The notes under the pieces were generated by a model. It was not told the DNA's origin and did no database searches. It was given only the letters and a program-made list of their open reading frames with translations. Below are positions 35,928 to 44,645 of a stretch of 64,000 nucleotides of DNA, in pieces. The position numbers and the translations under genes are program-made. This DNA is from a bacterium. GTDB taxonomy: Bacteria; RBG-13-66-14. Within the stretch, counting starts at the first letter, position 1. Each line of letters opens with the position of its first letter. The stretch is taken from the NCBI GenBank assembly GCA_035528375.1, contig DATKYS010000118.1, positions 22,231 through 86,230 on the forward strand. Direction: 5' to 3'.

Positions 35928-37034
35928 CTACACCGGGTTCTCCGCCACCCGAGCTCGCGATACAGCGGCGGGTCGTTCGGCTGGTCGTTTACGCCAGAGC
36001 ATGTCCACGAAGGCCTCGAGCCTCGTCTGCAATCCCGCCCGCCCCGTGGACTCGTCAATGTCCAGCGACAGCACCGCCATGCCGGTCTGGGCGCCGATGC
36101 GCGGCAGTATGCTCTTGGCAACAATCTCCGGGATGCAGGTGAACGGCGACAACTGTATGACGCCGTCGAAGCCTTCCCGCGCGTAAATGACGCTCTCTCC
36201 GACGCTCTCCCGCCCATCCCCCCCGACCCAGAACTCCAGGAACAGCCTCGACGCCCGGGCAATCCGGTGTTTGGTCCATCGCCGGTAGATTCCGCCCAGC
36301 AGCCACTTGGTGACGTAAAGGCTCCGGTGGACCTCGACGCCAAGGTAGCCCAGGGTCCGTTCTACGTCGCAGTTGGCGAAGGCGTCCAGGACGACGAAAA
36401 TTTCCCCGACGATGCCGACGCGGAGCGGCTCGAAGTCGCGCCTGGTGGGCACGTGGTGGGAGAAGAAACGCCCTATACACTCCACCAGGTCGTCGTAGCG
36501 GTGGATGGTGGGTATCTTCGCTACGCGCGCGAGCGCCAGGGCCATGGCCTGGTCCGTCGAGCCGGGGTGGAGCTCGCGCGGACGGTAGAAATGGGACAGG
36601 CGCTCGATCTCCTCCACCACCTTGAGCAAGCGCCACGCATACACGGTCTGGGTAATCCGCTCCGCCCAGGTCATGCCCGGGCTCATCCGCTTGATGTTGG
36701 CGATGACGGGCGGCTCGAGGAGGTAGAGCTCCAGGGGGTGGCCGTGCTCGGCCAGTATCTGGCGGTGCAGCACGCCGTAGAGCCCGGCGCGGCAAGGGCC
36801 TCTGCCCCCCGAGGTGAAGATGGCCTGAATCTCGGGGTGCTGCGCCAGCGCCTGGAAGTACTGACCCGTGATTATCTTGAAGGGGAAGCAGACGAACTCG
36901 GGGCTGTAGCGCGTGCCCAGGGAGAGGGTGTGCTTGGTCGTGGGGGGCGGGATGAAGACCCGGTGCCCGAATCCCTCCAGAAAGCGCCGGTAGCCGAGGT
37001 GGCAGAGCCCCATGCGGGGGGTGGTGATGTTCAT
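35928..37034 (-). CDS. 2-hydroxyacyl-CoA dehydratase-related protein (COG3580/3581 type)
   Basis: 368 residues. Conserved Cys-containing segments match the CoA-activase/2-hydroxyglutaryl-CoA dehydratase-like group: MGLCHLGY, EFVCFPFKIITGQY, SGGRGPCRAGLYG, then FTCIPEIVAKSILP and MAVLSLDIDESTGRAG. These Cys probably hold an iron-sulfur cluster. In characterised relatives an ATP-driven activator donates an electron to a dehydratase; many COG3580/3581 members have no known substrate. No activator ATPase gene is next to it here. It is monocistronic and divergent from the gene at 37142. Confidence 0.8.
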   Translation of the reverse strand: MNITTPRMGLCHLGYRRFLEGFGHRVFIPPPTTKHTLSLGTRYSPEFVCFPFKIITGQYFQALAQHPEIQAIFTSGGRGPCRAGLYGVLHRQILAEHGHPLELYLLEPPVIANIKRMSPGMTWAERITQTVYAWRLLKVVEEIERLSHFYRPRELHPGSTDQAMALALARVAKIPTIHRYDDLVECIGRFFSHHVPTRRDFEPLRVGIVGEIFVVLDAFANCDVERTLGYLGVEVHRSLYVTKWLLGGIYRRWTKHRIARASRLFLEFWVGGDGRESVGESVIYAREGFDGVIQLSPFTCIPEIVAKSILPRIGAQTGMAVLSLDIDESTGRAGLQTRLEAFVDMLWRKRPAERPAAVSRARVAENPV

Positions 37035-37141
37035 GCTCCCGCCAAACTGCGGCGAACTGCGCCGTCGGCTGCTATAATAGCCCCGGAAGCACCCCGATGT
37101 CTACCGGTTCCCGGGACTGCCCGCCCGGGGGTGCGGACAGG

Positions 37142-37627
37142 ATGAGCGACTTGCAGCGTTCAATCGCAGTCTTCGCCCTACTCGCCCTTGCCGCATCCGC
37201 CTCCGGCGCGGGCACCGCCGTGTTCCCCCTCGACCCCGGCGAGTGGCTCTCCGGCGGTTTGGCGGCGTGGCTCGGCCGGGCGCTGGACGCCGCGGGGTAC
37301 GGGGCGGAGATGGCGGACCCGACGATAGCGCCGGGCGACCTGGCGGGGATGAACCGGGCGGCCGCCGCGGGCGGCTTTGAGCGTCTCCTCGTCGTCAACT
37401 GCGGCTACCTCGGGGACCGGGTCACCGTCGAGCTCCTCCTCTTCGACACCGCCGGGGAAACGCTGGTCGGCTCCTGGCGGGGATTGATCAGTTACGACGC
37501 CCTCCAAAGAGAGCTACCCTCCGGCCTGAGGGCGATTTTCGGGGATATCCGCCTCCCCGAGGCCGAGGATCCCGCCACTTTCCTGGACGACCGCCGGGCG
37601 GACTTCACCGCCTCCCTCGGAGGGTGA
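37142..37627 (+). CDS. Exported protein of unknown function
   Basis: 161 residues from ATG at 37142; a start 15 codons upstream would bury the signal peptide. The N-terminus SIAVFALLALAASASGA is a signal sequence. The mature domain alternates helices and strands (FERLLVVNCGYLGDRVTVELLLFDTAG, LVGSWRGLISYDAL). That pattern resembles the periplasmic domains that compute scores from a small alpha/beta sandwich, such as CsgG- or TolB-N-like domains, but I cannot assign a family. Its stop overlaps the rnhA start (TGATG), so it belongs to the same operon as rnhA and apbE. Confidence 0.6.
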   Translation: MSDLQRSIAVFALLALAASASGAGTAVFPLDPGEWLSGGLAAWLGRALDAAGYGAEMADPTIAPGDLAGMNRAAAAGGFERLLVVNCGYLGDRVTVELLLFDTAGETLVGSWRGLISYDALQRELPSGLRAIFGDIRLPEAEDPATFLDDRRADFTASLGG

Positions 37628-38049
37628 TGGAAGAGGTGCAGGCCAGGCTCTTCACCGACGGGGGGGCCCGGGGAAACCCCGGCCCCGCGGCCTACGGGCT
37701 CGTGCTCTACGATGCGGACGGAAACGAGCTTCTCCGTCGCGCGAAAGAGATAGGCCGCGCCACGAACAACGTCGCCGAGTACTCCGCCGTCATCGCCGGC
37801 CTGGAGCTCGCCCGCCGACTCGGGCTCACCGGGCTGGACGTTTACCTGGACGCCCAGCTCGTCGTCCGCCAGCTCACCGGCGAGTACAGGACGAAAGACC
37901 CCCGCCTCGCCGAGCTGAAGGCCCGGGCGCTCGCCCTCGCTCGGGAACTGACCCGAGTCCGCTTTCACTTCATCCCCCGGGAGAAGAACCGCCTCGCCGA
38001 TTCCCTCGTCAACGCGGCCCTCGACGGCCGGGACCCCGACACCCTATGA
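37627..38049 (+). CDS. Ribonuclease H I-like protein
   Basis: 140 residues from ATG at 37627 with GGAGG 4 nt upstream. The RNase H fold is complete: Asp11 in FTDGGARGNPGPAAYG, Glu51 in ATNNVAEYSAV, Asp75 in VYLDAQLVV and Asp125 in NRLADSLVN form the four-acid metal site. NNVAEY and the short length match the archaeal-type/RnhA subgroup that lacks the basic protrusion. It degrades RNA in RNA-DNA hybrids. It is in the middle of an overlapping three-gene operon. Confidence 0.9.
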   Translation: MEEVQARLFTDGGARGNPGPAAYGLVLYDADGNELLRRAKEIGRATNNVAEYSAVIAGLELARRLGLTGLDVYLDAQLVVRQLTGEYRTKDPRLAELKARALALARELTRVRFHFIPREKNRLADSLVNAALDGRDPDTL

Positions 38050-39029
38050 GAAAAATCCTCCGAGCCGCGCCCCTCCTCCTCCCGCTGATAGTGTCCTGCG
38101 CCGCCGAGGAGCGGGACGGCTTCTTCGCCATGGACACCGTGGTGGAGCTCTGCGCCGTGGGCGGGGAGAGCGCCCTGGACGCGGCCCGACGAGCGGTGGA
38201 GGACGTGGAGGGCTGGGCCGACTGCTACGACCCCGAGGCGGAGTTGTACCGGCTCAACCTGTCGGCGGGCGGGGGACCGGTGCGGGTCTCTAAGGGTCTG
38301 GCGGAGGTCCTGGAGGTGTCACTCCGGGTCGCCGAGAAATCCGGCGGCGCCTTCGACCCCACCGTCCTGCCCCTCGTAGAAGCCTACGGGTTCAACGGGG
38401 AGAAACGGAGGGTGCCCGGCGACGAGGAAATTTCGAGGATACTCCCCCGCGTGGATTACCGGCGGGTCGGGCTCGCCGGGGACGGCGTGGATATTCCGGA
38501 AGGAGTCGCCCTGGACCTGGGCGGCGTAGCCAAGGGGTACGCCGCAGACCGGGCCCTTGAGGCGATGAAAGAAGCCGGCGCCGAGGCGGGACTGGTCAAC
38601 ATCGGCGGGGACATCGCCGTGTTCGGGGAAAGGGCCGGCGGCGGTTCGTGGACCATCGGGGTCCAGCACCCCCGTGCGCCGGGGGAGCTCTTCGCCGTCC
38701 TGGAGCTACAGAGCGGGGCGGTGGCCACCTCGGGGGATTACGAGCGCTACTTCATCGAGGACGGCGTGCGCTACCACCACATCCTCGATCCGAGGACGGG
38801 CCGGCCCGCGCGTGGGCTCGTCTCGGTGACCGTCACCGCGCCCGTGTGCGTCCTGGCCGACGCCTACGCCACCGCCGTGTTCGTCCTGGGGCCGGAGGAA
38901 GGGCTGAGGCTCCTGGAGGCCGACGACGACCTGGAGGGGCTGCTCATTTTCGCCAAGACCGACGGGGGGCTCGATTTCACCGTCACGGACGGTCTCGAGG
39001 GAAGGCTGGAGCTCCTGAGCGGTAAATAA
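38046..39029 (+). CDS. apbE: FAD:protein FMN transferase ApbE (lipoprotein)
   Basis: 327 residues. The lipobox LIVSC (Cys18) places it in the envelope. The ApbE core is intact: FFAMDTVVEL, GGAFDPTVLPLV, VALDLGGVAKGYAADRAL, LVNIGGDIAVFG and YHHILDPRTGRPA, with the C-terminal Asp in VLADAYATAVFVLG. ApbE attaches FMN to Thr of periplasmic targets such as the NqrB/NqrC or RnfG/D subunits. No such target is encoded nearby. It overlaps rnhA by 4 nt (ATGA). Confidence 0.94.
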   Translation: MRKILRAAPLLLPLIVSCAAEERDGFFAMDTVVELCAVGGESALDAARRAVEDVEGWADCYDPEAELYRLNLSAGGGPVRVSKGLAEVLEVSLRVAEKSGGAFDPTVLPLVEAYGFNGEKRRVPGDEEISRILPRVDYRRVGLAGDGVDIPEGVALDLGGVAKGYAADRALEAMKEAGAEAGLVNIGGDIAVFGERAGGGSWTIGVQHPRAPGELFAVLELQSGAVATSGDYERYFIEDGVRYHHILDPRTGRPARGLVSVTVTAPVCVLADAYATAVFVLGPEEGLRLLEADDDLEGLLIFAKTDGGLDFTVTDGLEGRLELLSGK

Positions 39030-39048
39030 AAAAGGGCTCCGAGAGCCC
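39028..39048 (-). terminator. Intrinsic terminator of the MscS-cNMP gene
   Basis: On the minus strand GGGCTC, TCG, GAGCCC, TTTTTT; 19 nt past the stop codon. Confidence 0.8.
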
Positions 39049-39066
39049 CGTCGTATAGTCCGCGCG

Positions 39067-40920
39067 CTAGAACCCGAAGAACTCCCGCATCTGACCGAGA
39101 ATCGCCCGGCGGATGCGGTCCGTTTTTTCCTTATCCGCCATCGTTTTCTGCTCGTCCTGGGTGAGGTATTTCGACAGCAGGGCCAGGTTCTGGGTCACCC
39201 TCTCGCTGGCGGCCGCGGCCAATTGCGCGCTCACCTCGGGGTGTCCCTGCAGGATTTCCCTGAAGTCCTCCTTGCCCAGGGCGTAAACCTCGCTCTCCTC
39301 GGTGGCGACGACGGTGGCGGTCCTCGCCTCGCCCGTCAGCAGGCTCATCTCGCCGAAGAAGTTGCCCGGCCCCAGCTCGGCCACCTTGACCCCGAAGCGG
39401 TGCTTCGCCTTCGCTTTCTTTACGAAGACCTCGAACCGGCCGCTCCCGATGAGGTAGAAGGTGTCGCCCTGTTCCCCCTGCTCGATGACGACCTCCCTCC
39501 GGGCGAACATCAGGGTCTTGAAGGCTCGGGCCAGCGTATCGAACACTGCAGGCGAAAGAGGCGAGAAGAGCTCCACCTTGCGGAGCATCTCGATCCGGCG
39601 GTTGAGCGCCCGTCGAGCGCCCTCCTCCAGAACCCGCTCATCTACCTGGCGGAGGTAAACGTCGCGGATGGGGAAGGGAATCGTAATGCCCGCGCGCTTG
39701 AAAGCGTACCAGAGCCGGTTCATCACCTCGGCCCGCACGTTGCGCAACCTCGAGTAATCGAAGATGAAGAAACGGACCCGGTACTCGATGGAAAAGTCCT
39801 TGTAATCCATGAGATAGAGGCATTGCTGAGCCGGTTCGATCCCCTCCACGTCATCCAGCACTTCGTGGACGATGCGGCGGACCTTCTCGGGCGGGTCCTG
39901 GTAGCTGGTGCCGATGAGCAGATCGGCCACGTGCTTCGTCGTGGGGTGGGAGTAGTTGCACAGGTCCGTGGAGGCGACGACGCTGTTCGGCAGGATGACG
40001 TCGTCCCCGTCGAAGGTGCGGATGCGCACCTCGCGCCAGTTCATCTGCACCACCTGGCCCTCGAACTCCTTGAATGCCACCCAGTCGCCGATTTCGAAGG
40101 GCTTGCTGGCCTGGATGCTCATCCCGGCGAAGACGTTCCCCAGTGTGTCCTGGAGCGCCAGGCCCAAAACCAGGGAGAGCACCGCCGACGAGGCCAGGAG
40201 CGCCGAGAGGTCCAGGCTCGTCGCGGTCCCGACGACGGCCACGACCGCGACTATGTACGCGATTCCGCGGACGACCTGCTGGAACAGGGCGGGCATCGTC
40301 TTGCCCTGCTTTTTCTTCCGGCTACGCTCCAGGATGAAGTAGCTGAAGATGTTTATAACGAGGAAGGCCGCCGAGAGGCTGGCGATGGACGTGACCACGC
40401 TGTAGAACCAGCCTTTGGTCGCGTCCACCCAGACCAGGGCGCCCAGGACGCCTATGGACAGCATGAGGATGCGGAGGAAGAAGTTGTACCGACGGGCCAG
40501 ACGCCAATCGGGCTTCCCCCTCTTGCGCATGATGCCCTTCACGCCGAGCATCACCAGGCCGTAGAGGATGAAGAGGCCGACGAGTAACACGGCGCCGACC
40601 AGGAAGGCCTCCCAATAACCCGGCAGGGCGGAGAGCCAGGCGAAGAGCTGGCTGATGGGCCCCAGCGCCTTGCCCACCTCCTCGGTGGCCTTCTCTATCT
40701 TCTCCTCGGTGTCGGGCTCGACCTCGGCGGCGTGGGTCTCGGCGCAGGTCCGGGCCTTCTCCTCGATCAGGGCGGGTAGCTCGGTCCCCTTGGGGTGGGG
40801 CAGCTTGAACCCGGCCTCCCGGAGCACCTCCTCCGCCTGTAATGGCGGCGCTTCCACCGGAGTCTGCGCCGCGGCGGGGAGGAGGAACACGAGCACTGCG
40901 ATGAAGAGCATCCGTTTCAA
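39067..40920 (-). CDS. MscS-type channel fused to a cyclic-nucleotide-binding domain
   Basis: 617 residues; the first codon is TTG at 40920, with an ATG at 40911 as alternative. A signal peptide (VLVFLLPAAAQT) and a periplasmic helical part (to about 95) precede four to five membrane helices. The MscS core follows: the pore helix LLASSAVLSLVLGLALQDTLGN, the beta domain FEIGDWVAFKEFEGQVVQMNWREV and PNSVVAS. From about 455 a cNMP-binding domain appears (VVIEQGEQGDTFYLIGSG, GPGNFFGEMSLLTGEARTATV), including the phosphate-binding GEMSLLTGEART. Fused MscS-CNB channels (bCNG type) are known and may be ligand-modulated; ligand unknown here. Confidence 0.92.
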   Translation of the reverse strand: MKRMLFIAVLVFLLPAAAQTPVEAPPLQAEEVLREAGFKLPHPKGTELPALIEEKARTCAETHAAEVEPDTEEKIEKATEEVGKALGPISQLFAWLSALPGYWEAFLVGAVLLVGLFILYGLVMLGVKGIMRKRGKPDWRLARRYNFFLRILMLSIGVLGALVWVDATKGWFYSVVTSIASLSAAFLVINIFSYFILERSRKKKQGKTMPALFQQVVRGIAYIVAVVAVVGTATSLDLSALLASSAVLSLVLGLALQDTLGNVFAGMSIQASKPFEIGDWVAFKEFEGQVVQMNWREVRIRTFDGDDVILPNSVVASTDLCNYSHPTTKHVADLLIGTSYQDPPEKVRRIVHEVLDDVEGIEPAQQCLYLMDYKDFSIEYRVRFFIFDYSRLRNVRAEVMNRLWYAFKRAGITIPFPIRDVYLRQVDERVLEEGARRALNRRIEMLRKVELFSPLSPAVFDTLARAFKTLMFARREVVIEQGEQGDTFYLIGSGRFEVFVKKAKAKHRFGVKVAELGPGNFFGEMSLLTGEARTATVVATEESEVYALGKEDFREILQGHPEVSAQLAAAASERVTQNLALLSKYLTQDEQKTMADKEKTDRIRRAILGQMREFFGF

Positions 40921-40945
40921 ATCAACATCCCATTCATCCCGGGCG

Positions 40946-40954
40946 ATTTTAACA
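40946..40954 (-). promoter_or_regulatory. Extended -10 promoter for the MscS-cNMP gene
   Basis: On the minus strand TGTTAAAAT (TG-n-TAAAAT). No clear -35. Confidence 0.35.
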
Positions 40955-41022
40955 CATGTGCGTCAGGTAACCTCCGGGCATAGATGACCACAGGTCCCGA
41001 ACCACCCCGGCGGACCCGGGAC

Positions 41023-42225
41023 TTAACCGCCCTCCGGGCGGTACTTCGCGACCCAGGCGGTGAGGCGGTCAACGAAGCTGTGCAGGTTGACCAGGCTGTT
41101 GGCGAAGCTGAAACGGATGTAGCCCTCGCCGGCGGCGCCGAAGGCGGTACCGTGGAGCGCGGCGATGTGGGCCTCGTTGAGAAGGCGGTCGTTAATTTCC
41201 TTGGACGGCATCCCCAGGCTCGAGAGGTCGGCGAAGGCGTAGAAGGCGCCCTTGGGCTCGCTTACCTTGAGGCAGTCGAGCCGGCGCAGGGCGGGGATGA
41301 GGTATGCTCGGCGCGCGGTGAATTCCCGGCGCATCCGCTCCACGGCGTTCCAGCTCTCGGGGTTCTTTATCGCCTCCAGCGCCCCGTACTGGTTGAAGGT
41401 GCAGGTGCAGGAGTTGGAGTTGGTGGTCAGGGTCGCCAGCTTCTTGGCCAGGGATTCGGGGACGACGCCGTACCCCAGGCGCCAGCCGGTCATGGCGAAG
41501 GTCTTGCTCCAGCCGTCCACCATTATCAGGCGGGGCTTGAGGGCGGGAGAGGCGAGCGCCGAGACGTGGGGCTCGTCGTAGACGATGGAGGAGTACACCT
41601 CGTCGGAGAGGACCCAGAACCCGTACTTCTCGGACAATTCGGCGATCCGGGAGTAATCCTCCGCGGCGAACATCCCGCCGGTGGGGTTGTGGGGGCTGTT
41701 GGTGACGAGTATCCGGATTTTGTCGGAGGCCGCTTTGTCGGCGAGCCAGTCCAGGTCGGGCCGGAACCCCGTCTCCGGGAGGAGGGGGTAGGTCTCTATC
41801 CGCGCTCCGACTATCATTGCCGCAGCCTCGTAGGCCGGGAAGTTGATGTCGGGGATGAGCACAAGCTCCCCGGGGTTGACCAGCGCCTGGATACTGAAGA
41901 AGATGAGCGGCTTGGCCCCGGGGGCGATGACGACCTCGGCGGGGCGCACGGGGGTGTGGTACGCGCCGGTGACGTGCTCGGCCACCGCCTCGCGCAGGGC
42001 CGGCAGGCCGGCGCTGGGGGCGTAGTGGGTCTGTCCGGCGTCCAGGGCGCTCTTGGCGGCGGAGATGATGTTCGGCGGCGTGGGGAAATCGGGCTCCCCC
42101 ACCTCCAGGTGCACCACGTCAATCCCCCGGGACTCCAGGGCCATGGCCTTCTGCTTTATCTCGAAGCCGGTCTCACGACCGAAGCCGGTCAGGCGGTCGG
42201 CGAAACGGATGTCATCTGCGGCCAC
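41023..42225 (-). CDS. Class I/II aminotransferase (aspartate aminotransferase-like)
   Basis: 400 residues from GTG at 42225 with AAAGGAG 4 nt upstream; a longer reading starts before that site. It is a PLP enzyme of fold type I, subgroup I-gamma. Motifs: HLEVGEPDFPTPP, TNSPHNPTGG, LSDEVYSSIVYD and the PLP Lys in VDGWSKTFAMTGWRLGY. FSFANS carries the substrate carboxylate Arg (RFSFA). Typical products are aspartate/glutamate or aromatic transamination. Specificity cannot be decided by eye. It is 20 nt downstream of an RNA methyltransferase gene. Confidence 0.93.
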   Translation of the reverse strand: MAADDIRFADRLTGFGRETGFEIKQKAMALESRGIDVVHLEVGEPDFPTPPNIISAAKSALDAGQTHYAPSAGLPALREAVAEHVTGAYHTPVRPAEVVIAPGAKPLIFFSIQALVNPGELVLIPDINFPAYEAAAMIVGARIETYPLLPETGFRPDLDWLADKAASDKIRILVTNSPHNPTGGMFAAEDYSRIAELSEKYGFWVLSDEVYSSIVYDEPHVSALASPALKPRLIMVDGWSKTFAMTGWRLGYGVVPESLAKKLATLTTNSNSCTCTFNQYGALEAIKNPESWNAVERMRREFTARRAYLIPALRRLDCLKVSEPKGAFYAFADLSSLGMPSKEINDRLLNEAHIAALHGTAFGAAGEGYIRFSFANSLVNLHSFVDRLTAWVAKYRPEGG

Positions 42226-42245
42226 GTTCTCTCCTTTATTTGATT

Positions 42246-42974
42246 TCAAAGTCCCCGGCGCTGGCGGAGCGCCTCGAAGGCGGCCACCCCGAAGGCCACG
42301 CTGGCGTTGAGCGACTCCACCTCGCCGAAGAGCGGGATGCAGACGAGGAAATCGCAGGCCAGCTCCACGGCGTGCCCGACCCCCCGGCTCTCGGCGCCCA
42401 CGACGAGCGCCAGCGGACCCGTCAGGTCGGTGGAGTAGATGGTCTCACCGGCGTCCCCGGAAAGCCCCACGCACCAGACGCCCAGTTCTTTCAAACGCCG
42501 GAGCGCCTGGGCGACGTTCGAGACAACGGCCAGCGGCAGGTGGGCCGTCGCCCCGGCCGAGGCCCGCACCACGGTCCCGGTGACCGGCGAGGCGCGGCGG
42601 ACGGGTATGACCGCGCCGTGGCACCCGGCGCACTCGGCGGTCCGCAGCACCGCGCCCAGGTTGTGCGGGTCCTCCAGGTGGTCGGTCACCGCGAGGAAGG
42701 GCTTCTCACCGCGCTCTTCGGCAATCCAGACCAGGTCCTCCACCGTGAACGCCCGCCGGTCAACCTCGGCCGCCACGCCCTGGTGCCTCTGCGAGCGGCA
42801 GATCTGAACCAGTTCCCTCTCCGGGATGACCGAAACCGTGATGCCGCACTTCCGGGCGCCGTCGGCCAGGACGGAGACCTTCCGACCGCACTCGCGCGCT
42901 ACGTACAGCCGCTTCACGCCGACGCCGGCGCGCAGCGCCTCCTGGACGGGCCTGTAACCGTAGATAAGCTCCAA
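42246..42974 (-). CDS. TrmH-family RNA 2'-O-methyltransferase (RlmB-like)
   Basis: 242 residues from TTG at 42974, which yields MELIYGYRPVQEALRAG, the standard RlmB N-terminus; a GTG at 43022 (258 residues) overlaps the upstream gene and is the alternative. The N-terminal L30e-like RNA-binding domain is followed by the SPOUT knot: LEDPHNLGAVLRTAECAG, LVVGAESRGV and IPLFGEVESLNASVA. RlmB methylates G2251 of 23S rNA; related TrmH methylates tRNA. No strong ribosome-binding site is present, so translation is likely coupled to the upstream gene. Confidence 0.9.
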   Translation of the reverse strand: MELIYGYRPVQEALRAGVGVKRLYVARECGRKVSVLADGARKCGITVSVIPERELVQICRSQRHQGVAAEVDRRAFTVEDLVWIAEERGEKPFLAVTDHLEDPHNLGAVLRTAECAGCHGAVIPVRRASPVTGTVVRASAGATAHLPLAVVSNVAQALRRLKELGVWCVGLSGDAGETIYSTDLTGPLALVVGAESRGVGHAVELACDFLVCIPLFGEVESLNASVAFGVAAFEALRQRRGL

Positions 42975-42984
42975 AGTGGATAGC

Positions 42985-43944
42985 TCAACGCCAGCAGGCG
43001 TAGGTGATTTCGGCGTCCTCACCGGCCAGGGGCCGGCTCTCCAGGGTTTCCAGATTAACGATGCGGCTCATCCAGCGTGGATCGTCGTAAACCGTGATGA
43101 GAAGCCATTCCCCGTCGGGACTGGGCCGGGGGAAGAGGACCAGGCCCTCGATGCCGGCCACGCGCTCCGCGGTCGGCGAACCCTTGGATTCCGCCGGGTC
43201 GTCGAGGCGCCGGATGGAGCCGACGGGCACCTCCCCGACATACTCGAAGCTGTCGAAGTAGAGCGCGCCGTCGGGTGCGAACCAGGGCGAGCCCTCGTCG
43301 GACGGAGTGTCGTAAACCGCGAACAGCGACTCGGTGGCTATCTCGCAGCCCCAGAGGCCCCAGTCCATTTTGGCGCCGCCGGCGCCGTCCCGGTTGCTGG
43401 AAAAAACGACCACCGACCCGTCCGGCGAGAGTGTCGGGGATTGGTAGTCGGCCTCCCCCGGGGTCAGTTGCCGGAGACCTCCGTCGTCGAGAATGAAAAT
43501 CTGCCAGCGTCCGGTTACCGGCTCCAGGGCGTCGAAGACGACCCCATCGGCCCGGGGGGCCGCCGCCGAGGACAGTCCGGCGGGATAGGACGCCAGGTCG
43601 AACCGCCGCTCCGGCTCGCCGAAACGGTCCCCCGAGAAGGCGAGGGACCAGAGGGCGGGCTCACCAACGTCGGCCCCGGCCCAGGCCCAGAGCTCCCGGC
43701 CGTCCGGGGTGAAGACCAGCTGGTCCACCGGCCCGGTGAAGGGCAGCTCCACCGGATCGCCGAACCGGAGCCCCGTAGGTTGCACCTCGTCGCCCAGAAC
43801 CGGCATGTAGAAGGCCCGGCTCGTATCGGCCTTCGGCGAGCCGTCCCGGAGGACGAAAGCCACGCCCATCGGCCGCCGCCCGATTTTGCAGGACGCGACC
43901 ATCAACAAACCGAGAATCAACAATATACGCAGAGCGGTTTTCAC
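42985..43944 (-). CDS. Lipoprotein with WD40/TolB-like propeller
   Basis: 319 residues from GTG at 43944 (GAGGG upstream). The lipobox is MVASC. The mature protein has TolB-like blades: LVFTPDGRELWAWAG, SPTLSPDGSVVVFSSNRDG, SPWFAPDGALYFDS and RPSPDGEWLLITVYDD. Each holds the 'SPDGxxIxF' type turn. Propellers of this sort are protein-interaction platforms in the envelope; TolB itself works with the Tol-Pal system, but this lacks the TolB N-terminal domain. It is the first gene of an operon with the RNA methyltransferase and the aminotransferase. Role unknown. Confidence 0.78.
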   Translation of the reverse strand: MKTALRILLILGLLMVASCKIGRRPMGVAFVLRDGSPKADTSRAFYMPVLGDEVQPTGLRFGDPVELPFTGPVDQLVFTPDGRELWAWAGADVGEPALWSLAFSGDRFGEPERRFDLASYPAGLSSAAAPRADGVVFDALEPVTGRWQIFILDDGGLRQLTPGEADYQSPTLSPDGSVVVFSSNRDGAGGAKMDWGLWGCEIATESLFAVYDTPSDEGSPWFAPDGALYFDSFEYVGEVPVGSIRRLDDPAESKGSPTAERVAGIEGLVLFPRPSPDGEWLLITVYDDPRWMSRIVNLETLESRPLAGEDAEITYACWR

Positions 43945-44021
43945 CAAAGCCCTCGCTTTCGGACCGCGAAACCGGAAAGGAATGGGGGCTTGAGCGCCTC
44001 GTCAACCCCTCACGCGCTCGT

Positions 44022-44489
44022 TCATTCGACCAGCGCAACCGCCCAAGCCGCGATGCCCTCGCCCCGACCGGTGCAGCCGAGCCCCTCGGTGGTGGTGGCC
44101 TTGATGGAGACCCCGGCCGCGTGAGGCCCGAGAATCCGCCCCAGCCTCTCGCGCATCGCCGGGACGTGGGGCGCCAGCTTCGGCCGCTCGCAGGCGACGA
44201 CCGCGTCCACGTTGATTACCCGCAATCCCGACCCGGCGAGCATCCCCGCCACCTCGGCCAGAAGGGCGCAGGAATCGGCCCCGGCGTAGCGGGGATCGTC
44301 GTCGGGAAACTGTTGGCCGATGTCGGGCAGCCCCGCCGCCCCCAACAGGGCGTCCATCACCGCGTGGACCAGCACGTCGGCGTCGGAGTGCCCGGCGAGC
44401 CCCAGCTCGAAGGGAATCTCGATCCCGCCCAGGACCAGCCGCCGGTCGGGCGTCAGCCGGTGCACGTCGAACCCGATTCCGACCCTCAT
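44022..44489 (-). CDS. ispF: 2-C-methyl-D-erythritol 2,4-cyclodiphosphate synthase IspF
   Basis: 155 residues from ATG at 44489; a very long upstream reading on this strand is antisense to other genes. IspF closes the cyclodiphosphate ring in the MEP isoprenoid pathway. Visible sites are the metal ligands Asp8 and His10 in GFDVH and the segments GLAGHSDADVLVHAVMDALLG, LPDIGQQFPDDDP and KATTTEGLG near the end. No IspD lies next to it, and it is not fused. It has a strong promoter at 44524. Confidence 0.96.
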   Translation of the reverse strand: MRVGIGFDVHRLTPDRRLVLGGIEIPFELGLAGHSDADVLVHAVMDALLGAAGLPDIGQQFPDDDPRYAGADSCALLAEVAGMLAGSGLRVINVDAVVACERPKLAPHVPAMRERLGRILGPHAAGVSIKATTTEGLGCTGRGEGIAAWAVALVE

Positions 44490-44523
44490 GGGAGAAAACC
44501 GCCTAAGCCGTTGCACGGTGTGG

Positions 44524-44552
44524 ATTTTAGGTTTATCCCGCCGGGGTGTCAA
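44524..44552 (-). promoter_or_regulatory. Promoter for ispF
   Basis: On the minus strand perfect TTGACA, 17 nt, TAAAAT. Confidence 0.8.
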
Positions 44553-44617
44553 CACGGTCGGCTCAAGAGGTCTCATCCGCGGCGGACCGGGATTCACCGG
44601 ACGGAACCGCCGGCGTG

Positions 44618-44626
44618 TGCTATACT
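44618..44626 (+). promoter_or_regulatory. Extended -10 promoter for the polysaccharide deacetylase operon
   Basis: TGCTATACT (TG-n-TATACT). No -35 match, as usual for extended -10 sites. Leader about 13 nt. Confidence 0.45.
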
Positions 44627-44645
44627 TGCGGCGACGCACCGCGAT

